In this document: positions 18,403 to 26,023 of the stretch, piece after piece | How positions within the stretch are numbered: position 1 is the stretch's first letter | How the letters are laid out: the number at the start of each line of letters is the position of its first letter | Source of the DNA: Sedimenticola thiotaurini | GTDB lineage: Bacteria; Pseudomonadota; Gammaproteobacteria; Chromatiales; Chromatiaceae | Length of the DNA: 64,000 nucleotides | Direction: 5' to 3' | Assembly (NCBI RefSeq): GCF_001007875.1 | Contig: NZ_CP011412.1 | Span: 310,001 to 374,000, forward strand | The notes under the pieces: generated by a model | What the model was told of the DNA's origin: nothing | The model's database searches: none | What the model saw: the letters and a program-made list of their open reading frames with translations, nothing else | Translations under genes and position numbers: made by a program

Positions 18403-19440
18403 ATGCAGAAATTTTCCAGTGATGCGGGCGAGCGCTTCCGCAAGCGTCTCATACTGACCGCCAAGGGGCGCCACGGGGCCAGGGATATGACCCGGGAGCA
18501 GGCCCGGGAAGCACTCCGTTTTATCTTCTCCAACGAGGCCCATCCGGCCCAGATCGGCGCCTTCCTCACCGCCATGCGATTCAAAGGTACCAAGGTGGAG
18601 GAGATGAAAGGTTTTCTCGATGCCATGGAGGAGGCGGCTACCCTGATTGCTCCCGGGGTCGAGGGCCTGGTTAACTGTAATGGGCCTTACGATGGTCGCA
18701 AGAAAGCGCTCAATCTGAGTGTGCCGGCAGCTATTGTGGCCGCTGCCGCCGGGGTACCGGTAGTGTTGCATTCCAACACCGGCCTGCCACCCAAGGATGG
18801 TGTGACCAGTGCCCGCCTGCTGGAGGCGCTGGGGATTGCCGCAGCCCGGGAGCCGGAGCAGGTGGCCCGGGATATTGAGCGGAAGGGGTTCGGTCATCTC
18901 CATGCCAGCCGCTATCTGCATGGCGTTGAGCGGCTCAAGCCGTACCGCCAGGTGCTGTTCTATCGATCCTTTCTGCACGCCTGTGAGGTGATGCTGAATC
19001 CTGCCGGCGCCCAGCGCACCCTGATCGGCGCAGCCCATGAATCATTCCTGGAACGCTTTGCCACGGCGGCGGGTGAACGGGGTCAGCAACGGGTGCTGGT
19101 GGTGCAGGGTGTGGATGGCAGTGATGAACTGCCGCTGGCGCCCACGCCGGTAGTGGAGTATTGCGAGGGGCGGATTGAAAAGTACACCCTGGCGCCGGGT
19201 GACTTCGGGTTGCAGGAGAAGAAACACCACCCCTGCCTGGCACCGGTCGAGTCGGCCGTGTTGATCGAAGCAATGCTTGGCGGGACCGCGGAAGAGCCCC
19301 TGGACGCCCTGATTTACAACGCCGGGGTACGTATTCAACTGGGTGGAAAGAGTAACACTATTGAAGCGGGTATCGCGCTGGCGCGGGATCTGTTGTCCAG
19401 TGGTGCGGCCATGGAGAAGTTGCGCGAACTGCGTGGGTGA
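18403..19440 (+). CDS. TrpD2/YbiB-like glycosyl-transferase-fold protein
   Basis: This 345-residue protein has the anthranilate phosphoribosyltransferase fold: an N-terminal helical domain (MTREQAREALRFIFSNEAHPAQIGAFLTAMRFKG, spanning about 28-61) and an alpha/beta domain. The PRPP-binding GTGGD loop of true TrpD is replaced by NGPYDG, so it is unlikely to make tryptophan precursors. E. coli YbiB, of the same class, binds nucleic acid. It forms an operon with the diiron protein, and a bidirectional terminator follows. The function of the pair is unknown. Confidence 0.8.
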   Translation: MQKFSSDAGERFRKRLILTAKGRHGARDMTREQAREALRFIFSNEAHPAQIGAFLTAMRFKGTKVEEMKGFLDAMEEAATLIAPGVEGLVNCNGPYDGRKKALNLSVPAAIVAAAAGVPVVLHSNTGLPPKDGVTSARLLEALGIAAAREPEQVARDIERKGFGHLHASRYLHGVERLKPYRQVLFYRSFLHACEVMLNPAGAQRTLIGAAHESFLERFATAAGERGQQRVLVVQGVDGSDELPLAPTPVVEYCEGRIEKYTLAPGDFGLQEKKHHPCLAPVESAVLIEAMLGGTAEEPLDALIYNAGVRIQLGGKSNTIEAGIALARDLLSSGAAMEKLRELRG

Positions 19441-19528
19441 GAGGTCTGCGGTTGCTGAAATGCCAGCTGCTTCTGCCCACGCTGTCCAGCGTCAGTCGAA
19501 CCAGTTGCAGACCGTAACGGGATAAAAC

Positions 19529-19560
19529 AGGCCGGCTGTCCGGGAGGACAACCGGCCTTT
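19529..19560. terminator. Bidirectional rho-independent terminator
   Basis: AGGCCGGCTGTCC pairs with GGACAACCGGCCT across a short GGGA loop, with TTTCTGTT after it on the plus strand and TGTTTTA on the minus strand. It sits between the convergent TrpD-like gene and modA and can serve both. Confidence 0.85.
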
Positions 19561-19603
19561 CTGTTGCTGTCCCGTTGTGACGGGACTGTCCTGCCGGCGC
19601 AAA

Positions 19604-20350
19604 CTACTCCGAACCGTAGCCGTAGCGCTGGATGACGGCCCGGGCGGCGTCGCTCTTCAGGTAGTCGATCAGTGCCGGAGCGGCCGGGTTATCCTTGCCC
19701 CGGTTCAGCAGTACCGCATCCTGACGAATGGGGGTATACAGATTGTCGGGTATCGGCCAGCGGCTTCCTGAACCATCCAGGGCGATCTGCGCTAATGCGA
19801 CAAATCCAAGCTGAGCATTGCCGGTGGCGACAAACTGATGGGTCTGGGAGATGCTGTCACCGAGCACCAGCTTCGGCGCCAGTTGTTGGTACAGGCCCAG
19901 GTTGCGCATCACCTCCACTGAAGCGGCACCATAGGGTGCGGTTTTGGGATTGGCGATGGCCAGCTTCTGGAAATCATCCTCGCTCAGGGAGTGCTCATCA
20001 ACCGCCCGGTTGGCATCACTGCTCCACAGGACCAACTTGCCGACCGCATAGGTGAAGCGCCCACTGGCCTGGCCCGCCTGCTCCATCAACTCGGGTCGTC
20101 GCTGGTCGGCGGCAAGGAACACCTCGAAGGGGGCGCCGCCGTGGACAATCTGGGTATAGAGCTTGCCGGTGGAGCCGAAGCTCAACACCGCATGATGTCC
20201 GCTGGATTTTTCAAAATCGGCGGCAATCTCTTTCATGGCCGCGGTGAAGTTGGCCGCCACGGCCACATGGACACTATCCGCCAGTGCCACCGTGCTGCCC
20301 AGAATCAGGCTCAGCACACCCAGGGTACGGGACAATTTTTTTACATACAT
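19604..20350 (-). CDS. modA: Molybdate ABC transporter substrate-binding protein
   Basis: This is a periplasmic molybdate/tungstate-binding protein, 248 residues. A signal peptide (cleavage near VALADS, about 25) is followed by the ModA signature VAVAANFTAAMKEIAADF and LSFGSTGKLYTQI, with the oxyanion-contacting serines and a GAPFEVFLAAD motif. It lies 57 bases downstream of modE on the same strand. No modB or modC follows: the next gene is convergent. The permease and ATPase must be elsewhere, or this protein serves another transporter. Molybdenum supply matters here because a Mo/W formate dehydrogenase is encoded at 53.8-56.5 kb. Confidence 0.92.
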   Translation of the reverse strand: MYVKKLSRTLGVLSLILGSTVALADSVHVAVAANFTAAMKEIAADFEKSSGHHAVLSFGSTGKLYTQIVHGGAPFEVFLAADQRRPELMEQAGQASGRFTYAVGKLVLWSSDANRAVDEHSLSEDDFQKLAIANPKTAPYGAASVEVMRNLGLYQQLAPKLVLGDSISQTHQFVATGNAQLGFVALAQIALDGSGSRWPIPDNLYTPIRQDAVLLNRGKDNPAAPALIDYLKSDAARAVIQRYGYGSE

Positions 20351-20407
20351 CTGACTACTCCATTGCGATTAAGGTTTGTCATAAAAAGGGATTTTTGCCA
20401 CGGGGAA

Positions 20408-21211
20408 TCAATCAACGCCGAGAATGACATGGCTCGCCTTGATCAGGGCGCAAAGAGCCATTCCCTTGCGCAATCCCAGCGCCTGCTCGCTCTCCTTGGT
20501 GACAATGGCGGCGATATGTTTGTCGCCTTCCATTTCAATCACCACCTCGCTGCCGATCTGGCCGGTATGAACGCGGGAGACAAGGCCACAGAGTCGATTG
20601 CGGGCACTGCTGCGCAGGCACTCATTGGCCGGTGCCACGATGACTGAACTGGCCTTGAACAGGGCATAGGCATCACGCCCTTCGGTCAGTCCCATCTCCA
20701 CCAGGCTTTCCCGGGTGATGGTTGCGGTCAGACGGGCGTCGCGGTTGATGGCCAGAGTGACTTCGGCATTCACCGGGCCGGTCCGGGTCTCGATAACAGT
20801 TCCCCGTAGTTGATTTCGTGCGCTGGTACGCATGGCAAGTCTCCTCATCAGTTGCTGCAGTTGATCCAGGTCTGCCATCTCCCGGCTCATGCCCGCCAGT
20901 ACCCGCCGGTACTCCGCTTCCATACGGCGGAAGGCCTCGATCATGTTTTTGCCCTGCTCGGTGAGCAGGGTCTCTCCACCCTGGGAGCCGCCGGGTCGAC
21001 GAATCAGTAGGGGTGGATCGACCAGGTTATTGATACGGTTAACAGCGTCCCAGGCACTCCGGTAACTGATGCCGAGGGCCTTGGCGGCGGCAGATATGGA
21101 GCCCCGTTCATCAATCGCTTCCAGTAGCTCTACCCGTTCCGCTGTCAGGTCCACACCGTTGTTGCCACTCATCCAGAGACGGCCATCCACGTGCGATAGT
21201 GTGTTGCTCAT
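20408..21211 (-). CDS. modE: Molybdate-responsive regulator ModE
   Basis: This is a 267-residue molybdate sensor-regulator with a winged helix-turn-helix (about 25-85; SISAAAKALGISYRSAWDAVN) and two tandem Mop/TOBE domains (about 128-195 and 200-266), each containing the SARNxL motif that starts the molybdate-binding fold. ATG 21211 follows GGAGCAGGACC. It is transcribed with modA. A palindromic candidate operator lies 27-51 bases upstream, consistent with autoregulation. All expected domains are present, so it should be functional. Confidence 0.93.
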   Translation of the reverse strand: MSNTLSHVDGRLWMSGNNGVDLTAERVELLEAIDERGSISAAAKALGISYRSAWDAVNRINNLVDPPLLIRRPGGSQGGETLLTEQGKNMIEAFRRMEAEYRRVLAGMSREMADLDQLQQLMRRLAMRTSARNQLRGTVIETRTGPVNAEVTLAINRDARLTATITRESLVEMGLTEGRDAYALFKASSVIVAPANECLRSSARNRLCGLVSRVHTGQIGSEVVIEMEGDKHIAAIVTKESEQALGLRKGMALCALIKASHVILGVD

Positions 21212-21237
21212 GGTCCTGCTCCGGTGAAAGGTCTGAT

Positions 21238-21262
21238 CGATATGAAAACGGTCTGCATAACG
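21238..21262. promoter_or_regulatory. Candidate ModE operator upstream of modE-modA
   Basis: CGATATG and CATAACG form an imperfect inverted repeat separated by 11 bases. Their arms resemble the CGTTATA/CATAACG arms of the E. coli mod operator as I recall it, with one base more spacing. The position just upstream of modE suits autorepression. Confidence 0.4.
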
Positions 21263-21534
21263 GTCTCCTCACTTGTCTGCTGCTGTTGGAATGTCAGGAG
21301 CAAACTCCGTACCAGACCGGTAACTTATTGATTTGAATGGCGGGATTGGTCTGTTGCTACGATCGCTTGTGCGACATGCAACAAAAACGCATAACGGGCT
21401 GGTCGCAAATCCTACAGGGAGTGGGGACCTGGAGTGGCAGGGCAGATGGAGCGGGTTGTATGGTTGATCGACAGACGTCGGGAGAACGGAGATTGGATGG
21501 AATCGGCAGTGCTAAGGGTTTGCGTGTTCAGAAC

Positions 21535-21569
21535 ATAAAAAGGGTGGACACAGAATCTGTGTCCACCCT
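21535..21569 (-). terminator. Rho-independent terminator of the 23-residue-repeat lipoprotein gene
   Basis: AGGGTGGACACAG and CTGTGTCCACCCT form a perfect 13-bp stem with an AAT loop. Read on the minus strand it is followed by TTTTTATG. It lies 50 bases beyond the minus-strand stop at 21619. Confidence 0.88.
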
Positions 21570-21618
21570 GCTGGGTTTGCAACACTGTAACCTTCAGATC
21601 AGGTCGACAGTCTGGCCG

Positions 21619-22719
21619 TTATAACGACACACCGAGCGACTCCATGGTCTTGATGGTCAGCTGACCTTCCGCAAGCCGGCTGTCGCGCTGATACATTTTT
21701 AATGCGGAAAGGGTCTCGTGGCCAATAACACCATCGATCTGACCGGGCTTGTAACCCTTCTGTTTCAGTGCCGCCTGAATCCGTTTTACCACGCCCGGGG
21801 TAGTGTTGGTTTCACAAAGAATTGAGCGCCACTCCATGCGGCTGTCCGATACCTTGCTCTGCTCGGTAATGGTTGAGTAGACGGCCGGAATGGCATAACG
21901 CTTCTCCGCTGCCTGGGACGCCAGTTTTTTAACCTTTACCACCTTGTACTCGGCTGGAACGGTGACGGTTGCCATCCGCGGCTCCTCCACCATCACCAGT
22001 CGTTTAACGGTGTTGTATTGGGCAGGAATGACCCGTTTGGAAGTCCGGGCCGGAGTCACCTCAACCTGACGGGAGACGGTTTTGTACTGGGCGGGCACAT
22101 CCACCAGACACATGATCTCGCCGGTGCTGTTGTCAATGCGCTCAATCGGACCACGACCCTTTTTCCAGGTGGTGTAGGCCGGCTTGATCATGACCTGTTC
22201 TGAGACGGTCTTGTAAGTGGCAGGAATTTCCACCAACTCTTCAGACGCTTCCCTGACCAGAACTTCTTCGGTTTTCCATTCGTGACGGGCCGGAATCAGC
22301 TTGGCCTCTACCGACTCCTCTTTGACCAGTACACGCTGTTCGGTCCACTCATATCGGGCCGGGATAACTTCAACCCGCTCTGTGGGCTCATTGACGAGCA
22401 CTTTTTTCTGTACCGATTGATAGGTGGCTGGTGTCAATACCCGGGCGTAACAGTGTCCAGCTACCGCGTCCGGTGGCAGCAGACTGCCGCTATCCGCACT
22501 GGCCATGGCCGGCTGTTTGGTCATGTGCTCGGCGGTGATCTCTTCCATGGCCATCTCCATATCGGCCTTCTCTTTCTGGGCCTGCATCAATTGGGCCTGA
22601 CTTTGATTCAACTCAGACTCCAGCTCTGTCACCCGGTTGTTGTTTGTGGTTGCACAGCCGCCCAAGGTCAAACCGATGGTTGCCGCACCTAATGCTAAAA
22701 AAATTCTGGTTCTGTTCAT
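21619..22719 (-). CDS. Lipoprotein of exact 23-residue repeats with a C-terminal peptidoglycan-binding domain
   Basis: This is a 366-residue envelope protein. The lipobox is LGGC with C22, and a Gln/Glu-rich coiled coil spans about 29-62. Eight repeats with the core [IVT]PAxY follow, beginning at residues 96, 119, 142, 165, 208, 231, 254 and 277. The spacing is exactly 23 except for one 20-residue insertion after the fourth, which contains CLVD. A PG_binding_1 domain occupies about 305-364 (IQAALKQKGYKPGQIDGVIG). It probably spans from the membrane lipid anchor to the cell wall. Single cysteines at 90, 204 and 302 flank the repeat array. The gene is monocistronic and ends at a strong terminator. 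Confidence 0.85.
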   Translation of the reverse strand: MNRTRIFLALGAATIGLTLGGCATTNNNRVTELESELNQSQAQLMQAQKEKADMEMAMEEITAEHMTKQPAMASADSGSLLPPDAVAGHCYARVLTPATYQSVQKKVLVNEPTERVEVIPARYEWTEQRVLVKEESVEAKLIPARHEWKTEEVLVREASEELVEIPATYKTVSEQVMIKPAYTTWKKGRGPIERIDNSTGEIMCLVDVPAQYKTVSRQVEVTPARTSKRVIPAQYNTVKRLVMVEEPRMATVTVPAEYKVVKVKKLASQAAEKRYAIPAVYSTITEQSKVSDSRMEWRSILCETNTTPGVVKRIQAALKQKGYKPGQIDGVIGHETLSALKMYQRDSRLAEGQLTIKTMESLGVSL

Positions 22720-23211
22720 GTCTTTAACTCCCTATCCGGTGGTATGTCATAAAGTCACTGGTATTGTTAAAGACCATCAACAGCACCAATCCCTGCAGGC
22801 AGTCTACGCGTGACCGGTGAGTTGGTTTGTCAATAATTGTGAACAGCAGGATGTAATCCCCGAATGGGATACGAATAACGGGTTGTAGCAGACGGTTATG
22901 CGCTATCCGATGGACCGGTTATTGTGCCCTGTGAACATCGTTTGACAGTTCATAAACAGTGGATTAGCTGCGGTTTTACATCTGTAATCGCAACGTTTTT
23001 CACACGGCTGACCGGAACATCTGCGTCAGCTTAGCCATTTTCTGATAAACGGCCAGACCGGCAGGATGGATAGCCGTGCAGCAGACCGCCTAATCACCAC
23101 TGAATTGTGCGGGTTAACGGGAACTTAACTTTGTTATGATACGGCCAATGACCATAAATGGTATCTCGGCATGAAACTGCTCCTGGCCATCCGGGTGAAA
23201 GTCCAATCAGC
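22720..23211. other. Divergent intergenic region, 492 bases
   Basis: This region lies between the repeat lipoprotein and the thioredoxin-HEAT gene and must contain both promoters. I see no operator-like palindrome, structured leader or small ORF that I can support. Confidence 0.4.
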
Positions 23212-23877
23212 ATGAACAACGGTAAGAGTAACGAAAAAAATGACAGTCGGGCACCTGAAGCCCTGATGCTGCTCAGTACCCACTGCGTACACTGTTCGTC
23301 GGTTTTGCAAAGCCTGGCGGATCTGGTGAAGCAGGGCGTACTCTCCAGGCTCGAAGTTATCAATCTGGAACAGCGCCCAGAGACCGCGGATGAACTGGAT
23401 GTGCGTTCGGTTCCATGGGTTCGTATCGGCCCGTTCGAGCTGACCGGAGAGCGCAGTCTGGCGGAGTTGCGGGAGTGGGCCCAGACCTCCACCACCAACC
23501 GGGGTATCCGGGACTATATCGAAACCATGTTGGCCGAAGGTGAAGTGGAGCGGATTCTGTCGATGATTGCGAAAGATCCCGCTGCCATGGCGCGGGTGAT
23601 TGAGCTGCTGGACTTTGCCGATGAGAAACTGCATGTGCGCCTCGGTATCGGCGTGATCATGGAGGAGTACGAAGGGAAGCCGTTGTTGAAATCGTACATA
23701 CCGCAACTGGGCCAGTTGACCCGGCACGCCGATCCCCGGGTTCGGGGTGATGCCTGCCACTACCTGGCCCTGAGTCATGGCAGTGAGGCGCGGGCATTTA
23801 TTCTGCCGCTGCTGCAGGATGAAAATGCCGACGTGCGGGAAGTGGCTGAAGAGAGCCTGGAGTCCCTGCTGAAGTGA
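23212..23877 (+). CDS. Thioredoxin-fold / HEAT-repeat fusion protein
   Basis: This is a 221-residue cytoplasmic protein. The first 90 residues form a glutaredoxin/thioredoxin-like domain with the redox motif C25-V-H-C28 (STHCVHCSSVLQSL) and the expected cis-proline in SVPWV (P68). The rest is helical, and the last 60 residues are two HEAT-like repeats (PQLGQLTRHADPRVRGDACHYLAL and the C-terminal copy PLLQDENADVREVAEESL). The HEAT part probably recognises a partner that the redox centre acts on. ATG 23212 is internal to a frame open from 23158, and the start is chosen because the domain begins just after it. Confidence 0.78.
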   Translation: MNNGKSNEKNDSRAPEALMLLSTHCVHCSSVLQSLADLVKQGVLSRLEVINLEQRPETADELDVRSVPWVRIGPFELTGERSLAELREWAQTSTTNRGIRDYIETMLAEGEVERILSMIAKDPAAMARVIELLDFADEKLHVRLGIGVIMEEYEGKPLLKSYIPQLGQLTRHADPRVRGDACHYLALSHGSEARAFILPLLQDENADVREVAEESLESLLK

Positions 23878-24030
23878 ATGGCCCATTGTACGGGATCGGG
23901 GCATCTGATTAGATGCTTCCCCGCCGGCCGGTATACTGGTGGCCGTTATCCTATTGCCGGATTATCTGTTGAAAGTTTTCCAATCCGATGGAAACTTCAA
24001 CCCGTACGATGTGCCGTGAGGAGCACCCGT

Positions 24031-24735
24031 ATGTCTAATGCTACGTCTGAAACCTGTCAACGTCCGCAGCAGTATCTGCAACCGGGACGATTTATCGACT
24101 CGGATCATCCGCGGGTGCTCGATTTTGTGCAGCGTTATAAAGTCCCGGGGAATAGGGCAATCGATAGCGCCATCCGCCTCTATCTGGCGGTGCGGGACGA
24201 GATACTCTATGACCCCTACCTGGTGGGTCCCGATCCACGCTATTTTCGCGCCAGTGACTGCCTGGCCGCAGGGCGCGGTTTCTGTATTCCCAAGGCAGCA
24301 CTGCTAGCGGCCTGTGCCCGAGCGATCGGTGTTCCGGCCCGGGTCGGCTATGCGGACGTGCGTAATCACCTAGCGTCAAAGCGGCTGGATGAGCTGATCG
24401 GTGGCAATCGTTATCACTGGCACAGCTATACCGATCTCTATCTGGAAGGGCGCTGGGTGAAGGCAACGCCGGCGTTTAACCGGGCGTTGTGCGAACGTTT
24501 CGGTGTCCATGTGCTTGAGTTTGACGGGCGCCATGACTCCCTGCTGCAGCCGTTCGACCAGTCCGGGAATCGTCACATGGCCTATGAGCGTCAGCGGGGT
24601 GTGTTTGAAGATGTACCCTATGAACGCATCCTGGCAGATTTCGAGAGCAACCATCCACGCTGGCTGCATCATCGGAATGACCTGGACGACGAACTGTTCG
24701 GACACCGGGGGCGGGCCGAAAACGGGACGGCCTGA
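24031..24735 (+). CDS. Transglutaminase-like cysteine protein
   Basis: This 234-residue protein has the core of a bacterial transglutaminase-like (papain-fold) domain. The nucleophile region is GRGFCIPKAALLAACARAIGVPAR with C85, and the histidine is H131 in YHWHSYTDLYLEGRW. The third-residue position, usually Asp in a WVxVDPT-type motif, reads WVKATPAFN, so the usual catalytic Asp is absent. No signal peptide is seen. ATG 24031 has GTGAGGAG upstream at good spacing. It follows the thioredoxin-HEAT gene on the same strand after 153 bases. The substrate is unknown. It may be a protease or isopeptidase rather than a crosslinker. Confidence 0.8.
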   Translation: MSNATSETCQRPQQYLQPGRFIDSDHPRVLDFVQRYKVPGNRAIDSAIRLYLAVRDEILYDPYLVGPDPRYFRASDCLAAGRGFCIPKAALLAACARAIGVPARVGYADVRNHLASKRLDELIGGNRYHWHSYTDLYLEGRWVKATPAFNRALCERFGVHVLEFDGRHDSLLQPFDQSGNRHMAYERQRGVFEDVPYERILADFESNHPRWLHHRNDLDDELFGHRGRAENGTA

Positions 24736-24777
24736 CCGGTCTCTCTGCCAGCCGTCGACCGTCCCGCTACTCTCTCT

Positions 24778-25908
24778 TCATTCAGACAGGGACTGCATCA
24801 GAACCCCGAGGAAACGTCCTGCTTCACCCCCGGTCACCGCCCGGTGATCGAAAGTGAGTGACAGGGGCAGCACCCGGTGTACGTGCGGTTCACCATTCAC
24901 CGCCACCACGGCATCGTAGCTGTGTCCGGCGCCGAGGATGGCCACGGTGGGCGGTACCACCACCGGATTGGCGTGCCGTCCGGCGATGGTGCCGAAGTTG
25001 GAGAGGGTGAAGGTGTTACCCCGCAACCGGTCCGGCGCGATGCTGCGCTCCTTTACTGCCTGCTTGATCTGGTCCAGCTGTTCCCGCAGCTGGCCGGCGG
25101 AATACTGCCCGACATCCGAAATCACCGGTACAAAAAGCCCATCCGGGGTGTCGGTGGCGATACCCAGGTGTACCTTCTTCAACAGACGCCGGCCGATGGC
25201 GTGGGCGTCGTACCAGGCGTTCAGCGCCGGCTCTGCTTCACAGGCCGCCAGGATGGCCCGGATCAGGCGCACGGTGACATCTTCACCCGTTTTCCAGTGC
25301 TGGATGTCCACCACGTCGAACAGGGTGACCGGAACCACCTCCGCATGGGCCTGGGCCATGCTGCGGGCCATGGAACGGCGCACACCCCGCAGCAGCTCCA
25401 TGGGGCCGACCTCGGCGAGGATCTTCGCCACCCGCTGTATGTCGGCAGCGGTGACCGTATCCTTGGGGCCGGTCGGGGTGACGATGGAGAGATCCACATC
25501 CAGCTGTTTGGCCAGGGCGCGCACCGCCGGGGTTGCCTTGATACCGCCGCCGGCCCGATTGCTGATTTCGCTGGGCCGCTCCCGGATCACCTCGGCGCCA
25601 CTCTTGACTTCACCGACTACGGCGCCGGGATCTTCCCGCTTTGGTTGGGGTGGCGGCGCTGTTGCCGTCCCGCTCTCGATCCGAAACTCCACCAGTGGGT
25701 CCCCCACCTGGACGATGTCGCCATCTTCCCCATAGCACTTGGCGATGATGCCGGCCTCCGGCGAGGGGATCTCCACAATCGCTTTGGCGGTCTCCACCGA
25801 CAGCAGCAACTGGCCCTGCTGGACGCTGTCTCCCGGTTTCACCTGCCATGTGACGATCTCCGCCTCCTGCAGTCCTTCACCCAGATCGGGTAGATTGAAG
25901 AGTTTCAT
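24778..25908 (-). CDS. pdhC: Dihydrolipoamide acyltransferase (E2) of a 2-oxoacid dehydrogenase
   Basis: This is a 376-residue E2. It has one lipoyl domain (about 1-78, lipoyl lysine K42 in ETAKA), a proline/alanine linker, a peripheral-subunit-binding domain (about 118-155; KATPAVRALAKQLDVDL) and a catalytic core. The family active-site motif HxxxDG reads H355-RAV-T359-G, so the aspartate is replaced by threonine. The histidine and the downstream GGEAGRFL are kept. It is the third gene after E1alpha and E1beta, with a 115-base gap. No E3 gene is present, so a shared dihydrolipoamide dehydrogenase is expected. Pyruvate, branched-chain and acetoin complexes cannot be separated by eye. Confidence 0.88.
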   Translation of the reverse strand: MKLFNLPDLGEGLQEAEIVTWQVKPGDSVQQGQLLLSVETAKAIVEIPSPEAGIIAKCYGEDGDIVQVGDPLVEFRIESGTATAPPPQPKREDPGAVVGEVKSGAEVIRERPSEISNRAGGGIKATPAVRALAKQLDVDLSIVTPTGPKDTVTAADIQRVAKILAEVGPMELLRGVRRSMARSMAQAHAEVVPVTLFDVVDIQHWKTGEDVTVRLIRAILAACEAEPALNAWYDAHAIGRRLLKKVHLGIATDTPDGLFVPVISDVGQYSAGQLREQLDQIKQAVKERSIAPDRLRGNTFTLSNFGTIAGRHANPVVVPPTVAILGAGHSYDAVVAVNGEPHVHRVLPLSLTFDHRAVTGGEAGRFLGVLMQSLSE

Positions 25909-26023
25909 GCGGCACCTCCCTCGGCAACCGCTCCCTGCGTTGCTCTACCTCCTGCATCCATGCAGTCGTGTGCCGCACCCCGACGGACGACATTTAGTGA
26001 AAATCGAATTGCTTGATGATTGT

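Noticed and set aside
21337-21624. 95-codon plus-strand frame downstream of the modE promoter
   Set aside because: It runs straight through the perfect terminator hairpin of the opposite gene and has no recognisable features.
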